Source: Polyangiaceae bacterium (GTDB lineage: Bacteria > Myxococcota_A > Polyangia > Polyangiales > Polyangiaceae). Taken from it: a stretch of DNA of 64,000 bases. The position numbers were made by a program, and so were the translations under genes. Under the pieces are notes generated by a model that did not search any database, was not told where the DNA came from, and was given only the letters and a program-made list of their open reading frames with translations. Positions 51,985 to 60,195 of this stretch are shown here, in pieces. The stretch spans positions 124,001 to 188,000 of the forward strand of contig JAHBVY010000004.1 of the NCBI GenBank assembly GCA_019637265.1. Direction: 5' to 3'. Each line of letters opens with the position of its first letter. Position 1 is the first letter of the stretch.

Positions 51985-52611
51985 CTACTCCGGCAGCTCC
52001 CCGAACCGCTCTCGCACGGCCTGCCAGTACTCCTCGCCTCCCTCTCCGACGTGTTCAGCGGCGACCCCATCCAGCCAAGGGCGCAGCATGACGCCCACGA
52101 TCTCGGTGTGTAGCCCGTCAGGGCCCCGCCGGAAGATGGCGTAGGGCGCGTAGCCCTCAGGTGGGAAGCACTCTTGGTGGGCTCCCTCGGGGCAGAACGC
52201 AGCGAAGGCGGAGATGTAGGGCCCCCAGCCGTAGTGGACTACCTCATAAATATCATGGTCCATGTGGTGGCGCTCGCGCACCTCCTCATCGAGTAGATTG
52301 GCCATATCCCAGGGTGAGTAGTAGTCATCATCATCGTCGTAGTCGTCGCAGTCATCGCCTTCATCATCGTCGTCATCGAGATAGGCTTCCGCAGGCGGGA
52401 TCACCGGGTCCACAAACTGAGATGAGAGAAGCTCCAAATGAACTTCGTCATCCGCATTGTCAGCCCAGTATTGCGCAACAAACAGCGTCACCGAGTGTAG
52501 GGCGGGCTCCTCACCGAGGATCCGCTCGGCGAAACCGCGCGCCACCGACACGACCTGTTCGCGCATCGCCGCCGTCTGAGCGGGGGAGTGGAGCCGAGCG
52601 GTGCTGCTCAT
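51985..52611 (-). CDS. Paralog A: acidic protein of unknown family
   Basis: 208 aa from the ATG at 52611, which is the position conserved with the paralog at 54780; an ATG three codons upstream is possible. The N-terminus ARLHSPAQTAAMREQVVSVA and the middle VTLFVAQYWADNADDEVHLE match the paralog. A strongly acidic insert (DDDDDEGDDCDDYDDDDDYY) is unique to this copy. The C-terminal 60 residues (YAIFRRGPDGLHTEIVGVML..., EHVGEGGEEYWQAVRERF) are almost identical to the paralog. No known domain was recognised. It is divergent from the TIM-barrel gene by 75 bp. Confidence 0.8.
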   Translation of the reverse strand: MSSTARLHSPAQTAAMREQVVSVARGFAERILGEEPALHSVTLFVAQYWADNADDEVHLELLSSQFVDPVIPPAEAYLDDDDDEGDDCDDYDDDDDYYSPWDMANLLDEEVRERHHMDHDIYEVVHYGWGPYISAFAAFCPEGAHQECFPPEGYAPYAIFRRGPDGLHTEIVGVMLRPWLDGVAAEHVGEGGEEYWQAVRERFGELPE

Positions 52612-52686
52612 GAGCCTCATTACCACGGCGTCGAGAGACGCGCCGCAAGCGCTTGCGCGGCGCGAGCAGCGCGGTAGCCTGCGAAT

Positions 52687-53367
52687 GTGCTGTTCTTGGC
52701 GTTGAGCTGCCTTCAGGGGCGGCCCCAGTGGGCCGCTGCCTTGGAGCTGCTCGCGCTGGAGCCAGACGGCCTGCAGCTCACACCAGGCAACGCACCTGAC
52801 GAGGAGCCTCAAGAGCGCCTGTGCGCGGCGGGCGTACCCTTCTCGACCCATCACGGCTTCACCACCACCGCGCTGCGGCGGCGGGTGTGGGGACCCGGGG
52901 CGGCGCTGTGCGTCGACTCGCGTTCGGTGCATCCACCCGCCGCACGGGAGAGCGCCCCTGACGTCTGGCGGCAGCAGGTGGAACGCGGCGCGTATCCTGA
53001 CATCCTGTTTGAAGTGATGTACCCCGGCTACCCACTCGGGACGGGGCAAGAGCTGACGTGGGCGTTGGACGTCGGGCTGCGCTTGGCGGTGGACATCTCC
53101 CACCTGCACCTCCAGCGCAGCGCTGGCGTGCTAGACGGCGGCGTGGAGCGGCGCCTGCTGAGCTCTCCCTTGGTGGAGGAGGTGCACGTCTCCGCCAACG
53201 ACGGCCGCCGGGACCAGCACCGCCCGTTGACGGCGAACACCTCCGGCCTGGCCTGGGCGCGAGAGCGCCTGCAGGGTGGCACCCCCACGGTGCTGGAGTG
53301 CTACATGCACCGGCTCACCACCACGGAGCGTCAACGCCAGCTCGCCATCTTGCGCGGCGAGGCGTGA
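52687..53367 (+). CDS. Xylose isomerase-like (AP endonuclease 2 fold) TIM-barrel protein
   Basis: 226 aa with GTG start. The pattern LFEVMYPGYPLGTGQELTWA, then RLAVDISHLHLQ, EEVHVSANDGRRDQHRPL and VLECYMHRLTTTERQRQLA gives Glu, Asp/His, His and Glu residues at strand ends, as in metal-dependent xylose isomerase-like TIM barrels (AP endonuclease IV/DUF692 type). The N-terminal strands are less typical, so catalytic activity is uncertain. The RNA ligase gene follows 23 bp later, so the two are probably an operon and act on one pathway. Fold call is moderate. Confidence 0.75.
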   Translation: MLFLALSCLQGRPQWAAALELLALEPDGLQLTPGNAPDEEPQERLCAAGVPFSTHHGFTTTALRRRVWGPGAALCVDSRSVHPPAARESAPDVWRQQVERGAYPDILFEVMYPGYPLGTGQELTWALDVGLRLAVDISHLHLQRSAGVLDGGVERRLLSSPLVEEVHVSANDGRRDQHRPLTANTSGLAWARERLQGGTPTVLECYMHRLTTTERQRQLAILRGEA

Positions 53368-53390
53368 GCGAACCGCACCCCCAGCGCACC

Positions 53391-54023
53391 ATGACCGAGT
53401 ACCACAAGATCCAAACCCTCTTTAAGCGGGACATGAGCAGCAAGCACAAGACGCTGCTCGAGGGCGACTGGACACTGCCGGAGTTCGAGTACCTGGCGAA
53501 CAACGCGTGGACCTTCACGGAGAAGGTCGACGGCACGAACATCCGCGTCCTCTTCGCTGAGGGTGACGTGAAGTTCGCCGGGCGCACGGATGACGCGCAG
53601 CTCCCGGCGCCGCTCTCCGCGCGGCTGAACGAGCGCTTCTCGCCATGGGCGGACAAGATCGGTGAGGTGTTCGAGGGGGGTCAGGCGGTGCTCTACGGGG
53701 AGGGGTACGGCGCCAAGATCCAGAAGGGTGGCGGCAACTACCGCGCGGACCAGGACTTCGTGCTCTTCGATGTGCGGGTGAACAGCTGGTGGCTCCAGCG
53801 CGAGAACGTGGAGGACGTGGCGCAGAAGCTCGGCCTCGACATCGTGCCCATCATCGGCGAAGGCTCGCTGCATGAGGCCATCGCGCGGGTCAAGTCAGGT
53901 ATCCAGTCCACCTGGGGTGACTTCCAAGCCGAGGGCATCGTCGCCAGGCCGAAGGTGGAGCTCTGCACGCGAGGCGGCCAGCGCCTGATCACCAAGATCA
54001 AGCACCGCGACTTCACGGCCTGA
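53391..54023 (+). CDS. RNA ligase family protein, minimal adenylyltransferase core
   Basis: 210 aa from the ATG at 53391. Motif I EKVDGTNIR has the nucleophile Lys45; LYGEGYG, VLFDVRV (motif IIIa), EGIVARP (motif IV) and LITKIKHRDF (motif V, Lys) follow in order. This is the T4 Rnl2-like nucleotidyltransferase set. The length is ~120 residues shorter than Rnl2, with no C-terminal domain, so it is a minimal ligase. It would join RNA 3'-OH and 5'-phosphate ends after AMP transfer. Sits between two paralogous genes, inviting a role in RNA repair. Confidence 0.9.
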   Translation: MTEYHKIQTLFKRDMSSKHKTLLEGDWTLPEFEYLANNAWTFTEKVDGTNIRVLFAEGDVKFAGRTDDAQLPAPLSARLNERFSPWADKIGEVFEGGQAVLYGEGYGAKIQKGGGNYRADQDFVLFDVRVNSWWLQRENVEDVAQKLGLDIVPIIGEGSLHEAIARVKSGIQSTWGDFQAEGIVARPKVELCTRGGQRLITKIKHRDFTA

Positions 54024-54144
54024 GGTCGGCTACCACCGGCCGCTTGGAGCCCCCTCGAATCCGCGCTTGTCATGCCCTCAAGCGACGATGAGCGCGCACG
54101 ACACGCTCCGTGCGCTTGGCCTCACACAACACGGTGCCTCTAGC

Positions 54145-54192
54145 GGGCCAGAGTCAGGGCCAGAGTTAGGGCTAGAGTCAGGGCCAGAGTCG
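54145..54192 (+). repeat. Four tandem 12-bp repeats
   Basis: GGGCCAGAGTCA at 54145 followed by GGGCCAGAGTTA, GGGCTAGAGTCA and GGGCCAGAGTCG. Near the 3' end of paralog B; the 51847 array near paralog A has the same unit type. Confidence 0.85.
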
Positions 54193-54207
54193 AGTGGGCG
54201 TGGCGCC

Positions 54208-54780
54208 CTACTCCGGCAGGTCCACGAACTGCTTTCTCACGGCCTGCCAGTACTCCTCGTCTCCCTCTCCGACGTGTTCAGCGGCGACCCCGTCGAGCCA
54301 AGGGCGCAGCATGACGCCCACGATCTCGGTGTGTAGCCCGTCAGGGCCCCGCCGGAAGATGGCGTAGGGCGCGTGGCGATCGGGTGGCTCATCGTCCTGA
54401 CTGGCTCCCTCAGGGCAAAACGCAGCAAAGGCGGAGATGTACGGTCCCCATCCGTACTCGACTACGCCATCGAACCAGTGATCGATACTATAGCGCTCGC
54501 GCAGGTCTTCGCGGAGGAGGTTCGCTAGATCCCAAGCGGCTGCGCCATCTTGCTCGGAGTTCGTGGGCATCACCGGGTCCACGAGCTGGGACGGGACGAC
54601 GATGAAGTGCACCTCGTCATCCGCATCGTCAGCCCAGTACTGAGCGACGAACAGCGTCGCGGATTGAAGGGCGGGCTCCTCACCAAAGATCCGCGCTGCG
54701 ATGGCGCGCGCCTCCGACACGACGTATTCGCGGATGGCCGCCGTCTGAGCGGGAGAGTGAAGCCGAGCAGCGCCGGTCAT
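54208..54780 (-). CDS. Paralog B: acidic protein of unknown family
   Basis: 190 aa from the ATG at 54780, aligned with the ATG of paralog A at 52611. N-terminal ARLHSPAQTAAIREYVVSEA and LFVAQYWADDADDEVHF match A at ~60-70%. It lacks the acidic insert of A. The C-terminal DNA (54238-54373) differs from 52015-52150 at only three of 136 positions, far more alike than the 5' halves. The frame is open upstream to 54894, but that part is not conserved as protein. Convergent with the RNA ligase gene. Function unknown. Confidence 0.8.
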   Translation of the reverse strand: MTGAARLHSPAQTAAIREYVVSEARAIAARIFGEEPALQSATLFVAQYWADDADDEVHFIVVPSQLVDPVMPTNSEQDGAAAWDLANLLREDLRERYSIDHWFDGVVEYGWGPYISAFAAFCPEGASQDDEPPDRHAPYAIFRRGPDGLHTEIVGVMLRPWLDGVAAEHVGEGDEEYWQAVRKQFVDLPE

Positions 54781-54949
54781 GAGCGTGACTACCACGGTGG
54801 CGTGAGACGCGCCGCAAGGGCTTACGCGGCGCGAGCCGAGCGGCAGCCGCTGAGCACGCTGTTTTTTTCGCACCGCTCGACCTCCGTTAGACACGCGCGC
54901 GGCAGTCTACAACGGGACGCGCCGCGGTCCAGCTCCCCTCAGCTCCCCC

Positions 54950-55876
54950 TCAAAACTCCCCGTCCCTCGCGCCGGGGCCGCCTGGTGACGCTAGCTTACG
55001 ACTCCACAAGAAGGCGTCCCGGCGTTCGTTGGCGACGATCAGGTGGCCTTGCAGGTAGCCGGTGCGGCGGAAGCCGGCTTGGATGAAGCAGGCGGCTAGC
55101 TCGGCGTCCTCCACTGCGGTGACGGCGAACGCGCTCACCATCTGTTGCTCTAGGAGCCGTTGCATCACATGGATCAAGGCGGCGGCGGTGAGGCGCGCCT
55201 CTTTCTCGGTGCGCGGCGCTTGCACCAGCTCCACGAAGGCGTTCGCGTAGCACGGCTGGCTCTCCACGCTGACGAGCAGCGAGAACCCACCGCGCGCCGT
55301 GGCCATGAAGGCTTGGCGCTCCACGTCGCGACTGAACGGCTCCAGGTGCGACGCGAGCCGCCCGGCGCGGGCGGCGGAGGCGAGCGCGCGCTCCACGTCG
55401 GCGGGCCGCGCCGGTTGCACTCGCACCGCGGGTGGCTCCGCGCCCTCATGCGCTTTGGCGGCGGCGCGCGCAGCACCGTAGGCGGCGATGACCGCGCTGG
55501 TGTTCACCCGCGCGGCGTAATCGAGCGCCACCGGGCGCGCCCCCGACTCATCCGCCCGCAGATCGGCGCCCACCAGCATGCCCAAGATGTGGGCGTCGCT
55601 CCGCTTGTAAAAGGCAGGGATACTGCCCTCCTTCAAGAACCCGATGCGAGCCCACGAGGCCACCTCTTCCCGCTCCACCAGGGTGACCACGCGGCTCACC
55701 CCTTGGGCCTCCACCTGCTCCATGATGTAGCCGCGCTTGGCTGGGTTGGGGCCCGAACGAAAGTCGATGACGCGCATCACCCCTTGGCGCCGGTTGATCA
55801 GCAGGCAGAGCGACACCCGGTCGTCCTGGATCGAGATTTCGTCAACCTGACTCACTATTTGGAGGTCCGTCTCCAT
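54950..55876 (-). CDS. GNAT-like acetyltransferase, AblB-type candidate
   Basis: 308 aa from the ATG at 55876, with a GGGGAG upstream. The N-terminal ~110 residues have a GNAT-like or AblB-like pattern (RGYIMEQVEAQGVSRVVTLV, WARIGFLKEGSIPAFYKRSD). The C-terminal ~150 residues (AAALIHVMQRLLEQQMVSAF, then AACFIQAGFRRTGYLQGHLI) end like a GNAT domain with an acetyl-CoA site region. Two-domain N-acetyltransferases with this ending include AblB of N-epsilon-acetyl-beta-lysine synthesis, but no ablA gene lies near. Substrate unknown. Confidence 0.68.
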   Translation of the reverse strand: METDLQIVSQVDEISIQDDRVSLCLLINRRQGVMRVIDFRSGPNPAKRGYIMEQVEAQGVSRVVTLVEREEVASWARIGFLKEGSIPAFYKRSDAHILGMLVGADLRADESGARPVALDYAARVNTSAVIAAYGAARAAAKAHEGAEPPAVRVQPARPADVERALASAARAGRLASHLEPFSRDVERQAFMATARGGFSLLVSVESQPCYANAFVELVQAPRTEKEARLTAAALIHVMQRLLEQQMVSAFAVTAVEDAELAACFIQAGFRRTGYLQGHLIVANERRDAFLWSRKLASPGGPGARDGEF

Positions 55877-56239
55877 GCTCCCCGTCCTCACTGGAATCCT
55901 CGAACCCTCGACGCGCCACAGGGCAGCGACCCTGACGGCTACCTCGGCAGCGCCCTGGCGCAGGTCGAACGCCAGCGCCAAGACCACGCGGAGCCGACCT
56001 TCGCCACCACCGCGAGGCTTCCCTCTACCCCCATGGCGTACCACGTGGTTCGCACACCTGCAACCGCAGCCCCCGAGGCCCTCCTGCGTCACAGCCTCGC
56101 CACTTTCAGCGCTGCTCATTTCCCCACAGGAACGGCTCACGGCGCACGCAGCGCGGTGCCGTCCAACCCCAAAACCCCAAACCTATGAATCACGCGCGCG
56201 CTTGCTCAGCAGCCCACCACGCCTGACGCAGTGCGCCGC
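55877..56239. other. Intergenic region
   Basis: About 360 bp. Contains the C/A-rich motif GTGCCGTCCAACCCCAAAAC at 56156. A plus-strand frame continues through it from the antisense side of the GNAT gene, but it is not convincingly coding. Confidence 0.45.
56155..56183 (+). repeat. C/A-rich intergenic motif (GTGCCGTCC subtype)
   Basis: GGTGCCGTCCAACCCCAAAA followed by CCCCAAACC. Shares its 5' half with copies at 10754 and 40694. Confidence 0.65.
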
Positions 56240-57154
56240 CTACTCGAACTCGGCGCCCACCGTAGGGTCCACGCCCAGCGCCTTCAGCACCCGGGGCAGC
56301 TCATTGCGCGGCACGCTGATGCGCGTGGGCATGCCCCCCTGAAGCCCCAGGAGCTCGAGGAAGTTGTAGCCGCTGTCGTAAGCCGCCGCGATCGACACGC
56401 TGTGCGCGTCCAGCACCACGCTCACCGGCTCGCGCTCTTGCCCGAGCAAGAGGAGGAGCGTCTTGTCGAGCGCGCGATAGCCCGTCACCACGTCCACGAT
56501 CGCCACGCCCGGCGCGTAGCGGCGGTAGCTCTGCGCGGCGCGGCGCGTCTCCTGCTCGATGGGGATGAGCTCGGCCGCCGCCGCGTCGATGGGCTCCCAC
56601 AGCGACTTGTCCGCGAGACCGCTCGCCAGGTGCCGCACCACGAGGCCAAACAGGCCTTGATCGCGCGGCCGCGCCCGAAGCGCTCGATCGAAGCGCGACG
56701 CCAAGGCCGAGGGCTCCCCGATGCGCGTGTCGATCGCGAAGGCGTCACGATCGCAGCCTGGGTAGGGTTCCTGACCACCACGCATCCACTTCGCCGCGCT
56801 CGCGAGGCCGTCAAAATCCGTGTGGCAAACAATGGTGTCCACCGCGCCCACCCGCGCTACCAGCTCGGGCGTGATCATCTCCGGACAGGCGCCGTGCTCT
56901 GCCTTGGTCGCGAGCACGAAGCGCGCGTCCTTGGAATACTCGGCGTGCAGCGCGTGATCGTGGTGGTCCACCCACGCCGCCAGCCGCTCCCCCAACCCCT
57001 CGATGAACGGCCGCGTGATCTTGTCGAAGCCGCCGCCATCCACCCCCGCGAACGCGACATCCAGCACCACCACGCGCCCCTCCAAAGCGCGCGGCTTGGG
57101 GAGCTTGCGCGGGGTGCCGAACGCGAGGGCAATTCTGCTGTGGGGCGGGTTCAT
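56240..57154 (-). CDS. DHH-superfamily phosphoesterase-like protein
   Basis: 304 aa from the ATG at 57154. AWVDHHDHALH resembles the DHH motif and IVCHTDFDGLASAAKWM the H-x-D-x-DG motif I-like pattern of DHH phosphoesterases. The C-terminal half (YAPGVAIVDVVTGYRALDKT, SVVLDAHSVSIAAAYDSGYN) fits a DHHA1-like domain. Order differs from classical RecJ/NrnA, so specificity cannot be assigned. Cytoplasmic. May hydrolyse nucleotides or short RNA, which would fit the RNA-ligase neighbourhood, but this is inference. Confidence 0.7.
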   Translation of the reverse strand: MNPPHSRIALAFGTPRKLPKPRALEGRVVVLDVAFAGVDGGGFDKITRPFIEGLGERLAAWVDHHDHALHAEYSKDARFVLATKAEHGACPEMITPELVARVGAVDTIVCHTDFDGLASAAKWMRGGQEPYPGCDRDAFAIDTRIGEPSALASRFDRALRARPRDQGLFGLVVRHLASGLADKSLWEPIDAAAAELIPIEQETRRAAQSYRRYAPGVAIVDVVTGYRALDKTLLLLLGQEREPVSVVLDAHSVSIAAAYDSGYNFLELLGLQGGMPTRISVPRNELPRVLKALGVDPTVGAEFE

Positions 57155-57631
57155 GGCGGGAGGATCCAGGCGGCCTTGAAGTAGAGTCTTGAGCGTCTCG
57201 AGGGTTCGGGGGTTGGTGTCCAACCTAAGACGCCGCGCGTCCCTCACTCGCCCCGTTTGGCGTGGGGCAGGCACGGGGGCCTGCCCCTACAAAGCACGAC
57301 CGAAGGCTATGGTGCCCATCACACTCGACGCGTTTAGGGCAGGGGGACCTGCCCCCTACGAGAACGACCGGAGGCTATGGCGCCCGGAAGGCACCGTGAC
57401 AACTCCCGCTGAGCGACGCTCGCCGATCTAAGCCGATTTCATGAGCATTTTCAATAGGTTAGCGGATTGCGCTCCAGCGCCGTCAGCGAGCGCCGGGTGC
57501 TGAGCCGGCGAGTCACCTCCGCACCCTGAAGCACAACTGGCGGAGAGATGACGCCGGCACTGGCCAGCACCGCATGGAGCCGCCAACCTGAACGGCTGAG
57601 GTCCGCGCCGTCGGGCCGCTTGGAGTATGCC
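57155..57631. other. Intergenic region with tandem palindromic repeats
   Basis: About 475 bp. The palindromic repeats at 57264 and 57336 share a downstream tail (ACGACCG[A/G]AGGCTATGG). A G-rich motif AGGGTTCGGGGGTTGG lies at 57201. An AT-rich patch at 57437-57465 (GATTTCATGAGCATTTTC) may be promoter DNA. No gene seen. Confidence 0.5.
57264..57390 (+). repeat. Two tandem GTAGGGGC-family repeats with conserved 3' tail
   Basis: Hairpin units at 57264-57290 and 57336-57360. Each is followed by ACGACCG[A/G]AGGCTATGG[T/C]GCCC, showing that the repeat can be longer than its palindrome. Confidence 0.8.
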
Positions 57632-58858
57632 GTGACCCCACCGTTCCCTCTTCCCAAGCACTGCGACCCATTGTCCAGCGAACGACAGCCCACCGAACCC
57701 TCTCGGCGCACCCGTTGGCTAGCACCGAGCGCGCTCTTGGTGACGGCAGCGCTGTGGGGCAGCGGCGCACTGGCGCAGAGCACGACACCCGGCGACGCGC
57801 AAGACCACGCAGCGCAGAGCCCCGCACCTACTCCGAACGACGCGCAGCGCAGGAGCGGCGCACCCAGCCTCACACCGCTAGACACCCAAACTGACGACAG
57901 CGCCGAGAAGCCGAAGGGCGCTGGCCCCACCTGCATCATCCGGGGCGACTCCACGGCGCCGCCGAAGGACCTCACGCTGTACGACGCCGCGAGCGGTGGC
58001 GCGGCCATCGCGAAGCTCACCGGGCTCAAGACGCCGCTCGAGGCCTCCGAGCTGCCGGAGACCGCTTCGGCGCGGGCGCGGCTCAAGACGGGCACCGGGC
58101 AAGGCCATTTCCGGATGGAAGGTTACGCAGCGGCGACGGAGCTGCCGCTCGTCACCAGCCAGATGCTGCCGGTGATCACGGGGCACGTGTGGATCGGCGC
58201 CGCGGAGCGGGTGACGCTGGACGCGAGCCGCCCGGGGCAGGTGCGCGTGAGCAAGCGCCTGACGGCGCCGCTCTCGCAGACGTTCAAGGCTTGGGCGCCC
58301 TGCGCCCAGCTCAGCTTCACCCAGGGCACCCCTCCCGGCCCGTCCATCGACGGGGACGCGCGCGGTTACCGCATGGCAAAAGACACGCTCGAGCTCTACG
58401 ACGAGGCCGGGCAGAAGCGGAGCCACGTGATCACGCTCCAGCGCGCGCCTGGCGCCGAGGTGCTGTTTTGGAGCACCAAGCGCCAAGGCAACATGGTGCA
58501 GGTGGGCTACCAGGGCGCGGTGCTGATCGAGGGCTGGGCTAACGCGAACGCGCTCAAGGCATTGCCGCGCGGGGAGTTGATGGACGAGGCGGCGCCGCCG
58601 AGGCTCGAGGTGGCCGGCGGCAAGCTGCGCATCGAGGGAGAGCCGCGGGAGCTCCGCACCACGCGGGAGCACTACATCTACCGCGAGGCGAAGCAGGGCA
58701 CGCCCATCGGTCGCATCGAGGTGAACACGGACACCATCGTGCTCGACATCGTGGCCGGCTGGGCCAGCGTGCTCCCCAAGTCGCTCGCGGTGATGCCGCC
58801 CGATGGCGGCCACTTCTGGGTCAAAGCGGAGGACTTGAACCTCGGCCCCAAACCCTAA
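57632..58858 (+). CDS. Secreted protein of unknown function
   Basis: 408 aa from the GTG at 57632; ATG at 57548 and TTG at 57620 are other options. A basic segment and TRWLAPSALLVTAALWGSGALAQ give a signal peptide with cleavage after ALAQ. A Gln/Pro/Asp-rich spacer (~90 residues from the start) precedes a beta-rich region with repeated short modules (LTLYDAASGGAAIAKLTGLK, LELYDEAGQKRSHVITLQRA, HYIYREAKQGTPIGRIEVN), reminiscent of SH3b-like repeats. No enzyme motif. Followed by two palindromic repeats. Confidence 0.75.
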   Translation: MTPPFPLPKHCDPLSSERQPTEPSRRTRWLAPSALLVTAALWGSGALAQSTTPGDAQDHAAQSPAPTPNDAQRRSGAPSLTPLDTQTDDSAEKPKGAGPTCIIRGDSTAPPKDLTLYDAASGGAAIAKLTGLKTPLEASELPETASARARLKTGTGQGHFRMEGYAAATELPLVTSQMLPVITGHVWIGAAERVTLDASRPGQVRVSKRLTAPLSQTFKAWAPCAQLSFTQGTPPGPSIDGDARGYRMAKDTLELYDEAGQKRSHVITLQRAPGAEVLFWSTKRQGNMVQVGYQGAVLIEGWANANALKALPRGELMDEAAPPRLEVAGGKLRIEGEPRELRTTREHYIYREAKQGTPIGRIEVNTDTIVLDIVAGWASVLPKSLAVMPPDGGHFWVKAEDLNLGPKP

Positions 58859-58886
58859 AGACAGGCGTATTGACTAGCGTGATACG

Positions 58887-58963
58887 GTAGGGGCAGCCCC
58901 CCGTGGCTGCCCTCGCTGCACCTCCCACCGCACCGTAGGGGCAGCCCCCCGTGGCTGCCCTCA
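58887..58963 (+). repeat. Two tandem GTAGGGGC-family repeats
   Basis: GTAGGGGCAGCCCCCCGTGG then CTGCCCTC at 58887-58914 and again at 58935-58963, filling the gap between the convergent secreted-protein and purC genes. Confidence 0.88.
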
Positions 58964-58994
58964 CCCAACGCCACCCCAAACCTCGCGAGGCGCC

Positions 58995-59957
58995 TCAACC
59001 AAGCCCCAGGTTCTTCCTCATGCGCGGGCCGGGGACCTCGAGGTTGGGCACGAAGGCCTCGCCGGTGATCGTCTCCACGGCTTCGATGTAGCGCTTCACC
59101 GCCTCCACCTTCACCTCGTCCGGGATCTCCGGGATGGCGCCGTCACCGCGGAACCCGCGCTCACTCAGCCAGCGGCGCACGTACTCTTTGTCGAAGCTCT
59201 CCGGCGCCTGACCCGCCACCATCCGCTCTTCGTACGTGCCCTGGAACCAGAAGCGCGATGAATCCGGCGTGTGGATCTCGTCGATCACCACGATGCGGCC
59301 GTCAGGTGTCTTACCGAACTCGTACTTGGTGTCCACCAAGATGAGCCCGCGCGCTGCGCAGTGTGCCTGACCGAAGGCGAACAGCTGCTGCGCCAGCTCG
59401 GCCGCGCGATCGAAGTCGCTCGGCGACATCTTCGAGATCTCGAGGATTTCCTCACGGGAAGCCGACACATCGTGATCGCCCTGGGCCGCCTTGGTGCTGG
59501 GCGTGAGGATGGGCGCCGGCAGCGCCTGGTGCTGCACCAAGCCCTCCGGCAGCACGTGACCGCAAAAACGGCGCTCCCCACGCTGGTAATGCACCCAGAT
59601 GCTGGTGCTGGTGGTGCCCGTCAAATACGCGCGCATCACCATCTCCACCGGCAGCGGCTCGCACTCGACAGCCACCATGATATTTGGGTCAGGTACGCTG
59701 AGCACGTGGTTGTCCGCCAGGTGACGCGTGTGCTCGAACCACCAGGCGGCGACGAAGTTGAGCACCTGCCCCTTCAGCGGCAGCGTGCCCAGCACGCGAT
59801 CGAAGGCGCTGATGCGATCCGTCACCACGATGGTGCGGCGCCCGTCAGCGCTGTAGTTGTCGCGCACCTTGCCCCGGTACTTCACCCCGAGCTCGTCCAG
59901 CTCGGTCTCGGCGAGGGGGTGCTTCAGCGCTTCGCGGATGACGTCGTCAGAGACCAC
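58995..59957 (-). CDS. purC: Phosphoribosylaminoimidazole-succinocarboxamide synthase
   Basis: 320 aa with GTG start. KYRGKVRDNYSADGRRTIVV, TDRISAFDRVLGTLPLKGQV, VECEPLPVEMVMRAYLTGT and LVDTKYEFGKTPDGRIVVID are the SAICAR synthetase signatures. It catalyses step 7 of purine synthesis, joining CAIR and aspartate with ATP. The ~320-residue length is that of the longer PurC type found in many non-enteric bacteria and eukaryotes. Convergent with the secreted-protein gene. Confidence 0.97.
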   Translation of the reverse strand: MVSDDVIREALKHPLAETELDELGVKYRGKVRDNYSADGRRTIVVTDRISAFDRVLGTLPLKGQVLNFVAAWWFEHTRHLADNHVLSVPDPNIMVAVECEPLPVEMVMRAYLTGTTSTSIWVHYQRGERRFCGHVLPEGLVQHQALPAPILTPSTKAAQGDHDVSASREEILEISKMSPSDFDRAAELAQQLFAFGQAHCAARGLILVDTKYEFGKTPDGRIVVIDEIHTPDSSRFWFQGTYEERMVAGQAPESFDKEYVRRWLSERGFRGDGAIPEIPDEVKVEAVKRYIEAVETITGEAFVPNLEVPGPRMRKNLGLG

Positions 59958-60195
59958 GGGCGGAGGCTAGCTTAGGTCGCTTCCGCCTCACAAGCGCGAG
60001 CAGACGCGTTCGTGAGGCCCGCCTCGTGCACTAGCGAGCTCACGGCGCTCGCTCACCCAGCGCCTCCACGCTGCCAGGTCACGCCACCCTGCGCCGCGCG
60101 CCGTTCCCCAACCCCAAAAACCAAGTCCGAAAACGCACCTTCAAAGTCCGCCGCTGGCGTGCGTCTTCGAGCGCGCTGCGTTATAGGCGCGCGTC

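Noticed and set aside
54145..54192. CRISPR-like array
   Set aside because: The 12-bp units are contiguous with no spacers, and no cas genes are present. It is a simple tandem repeat.
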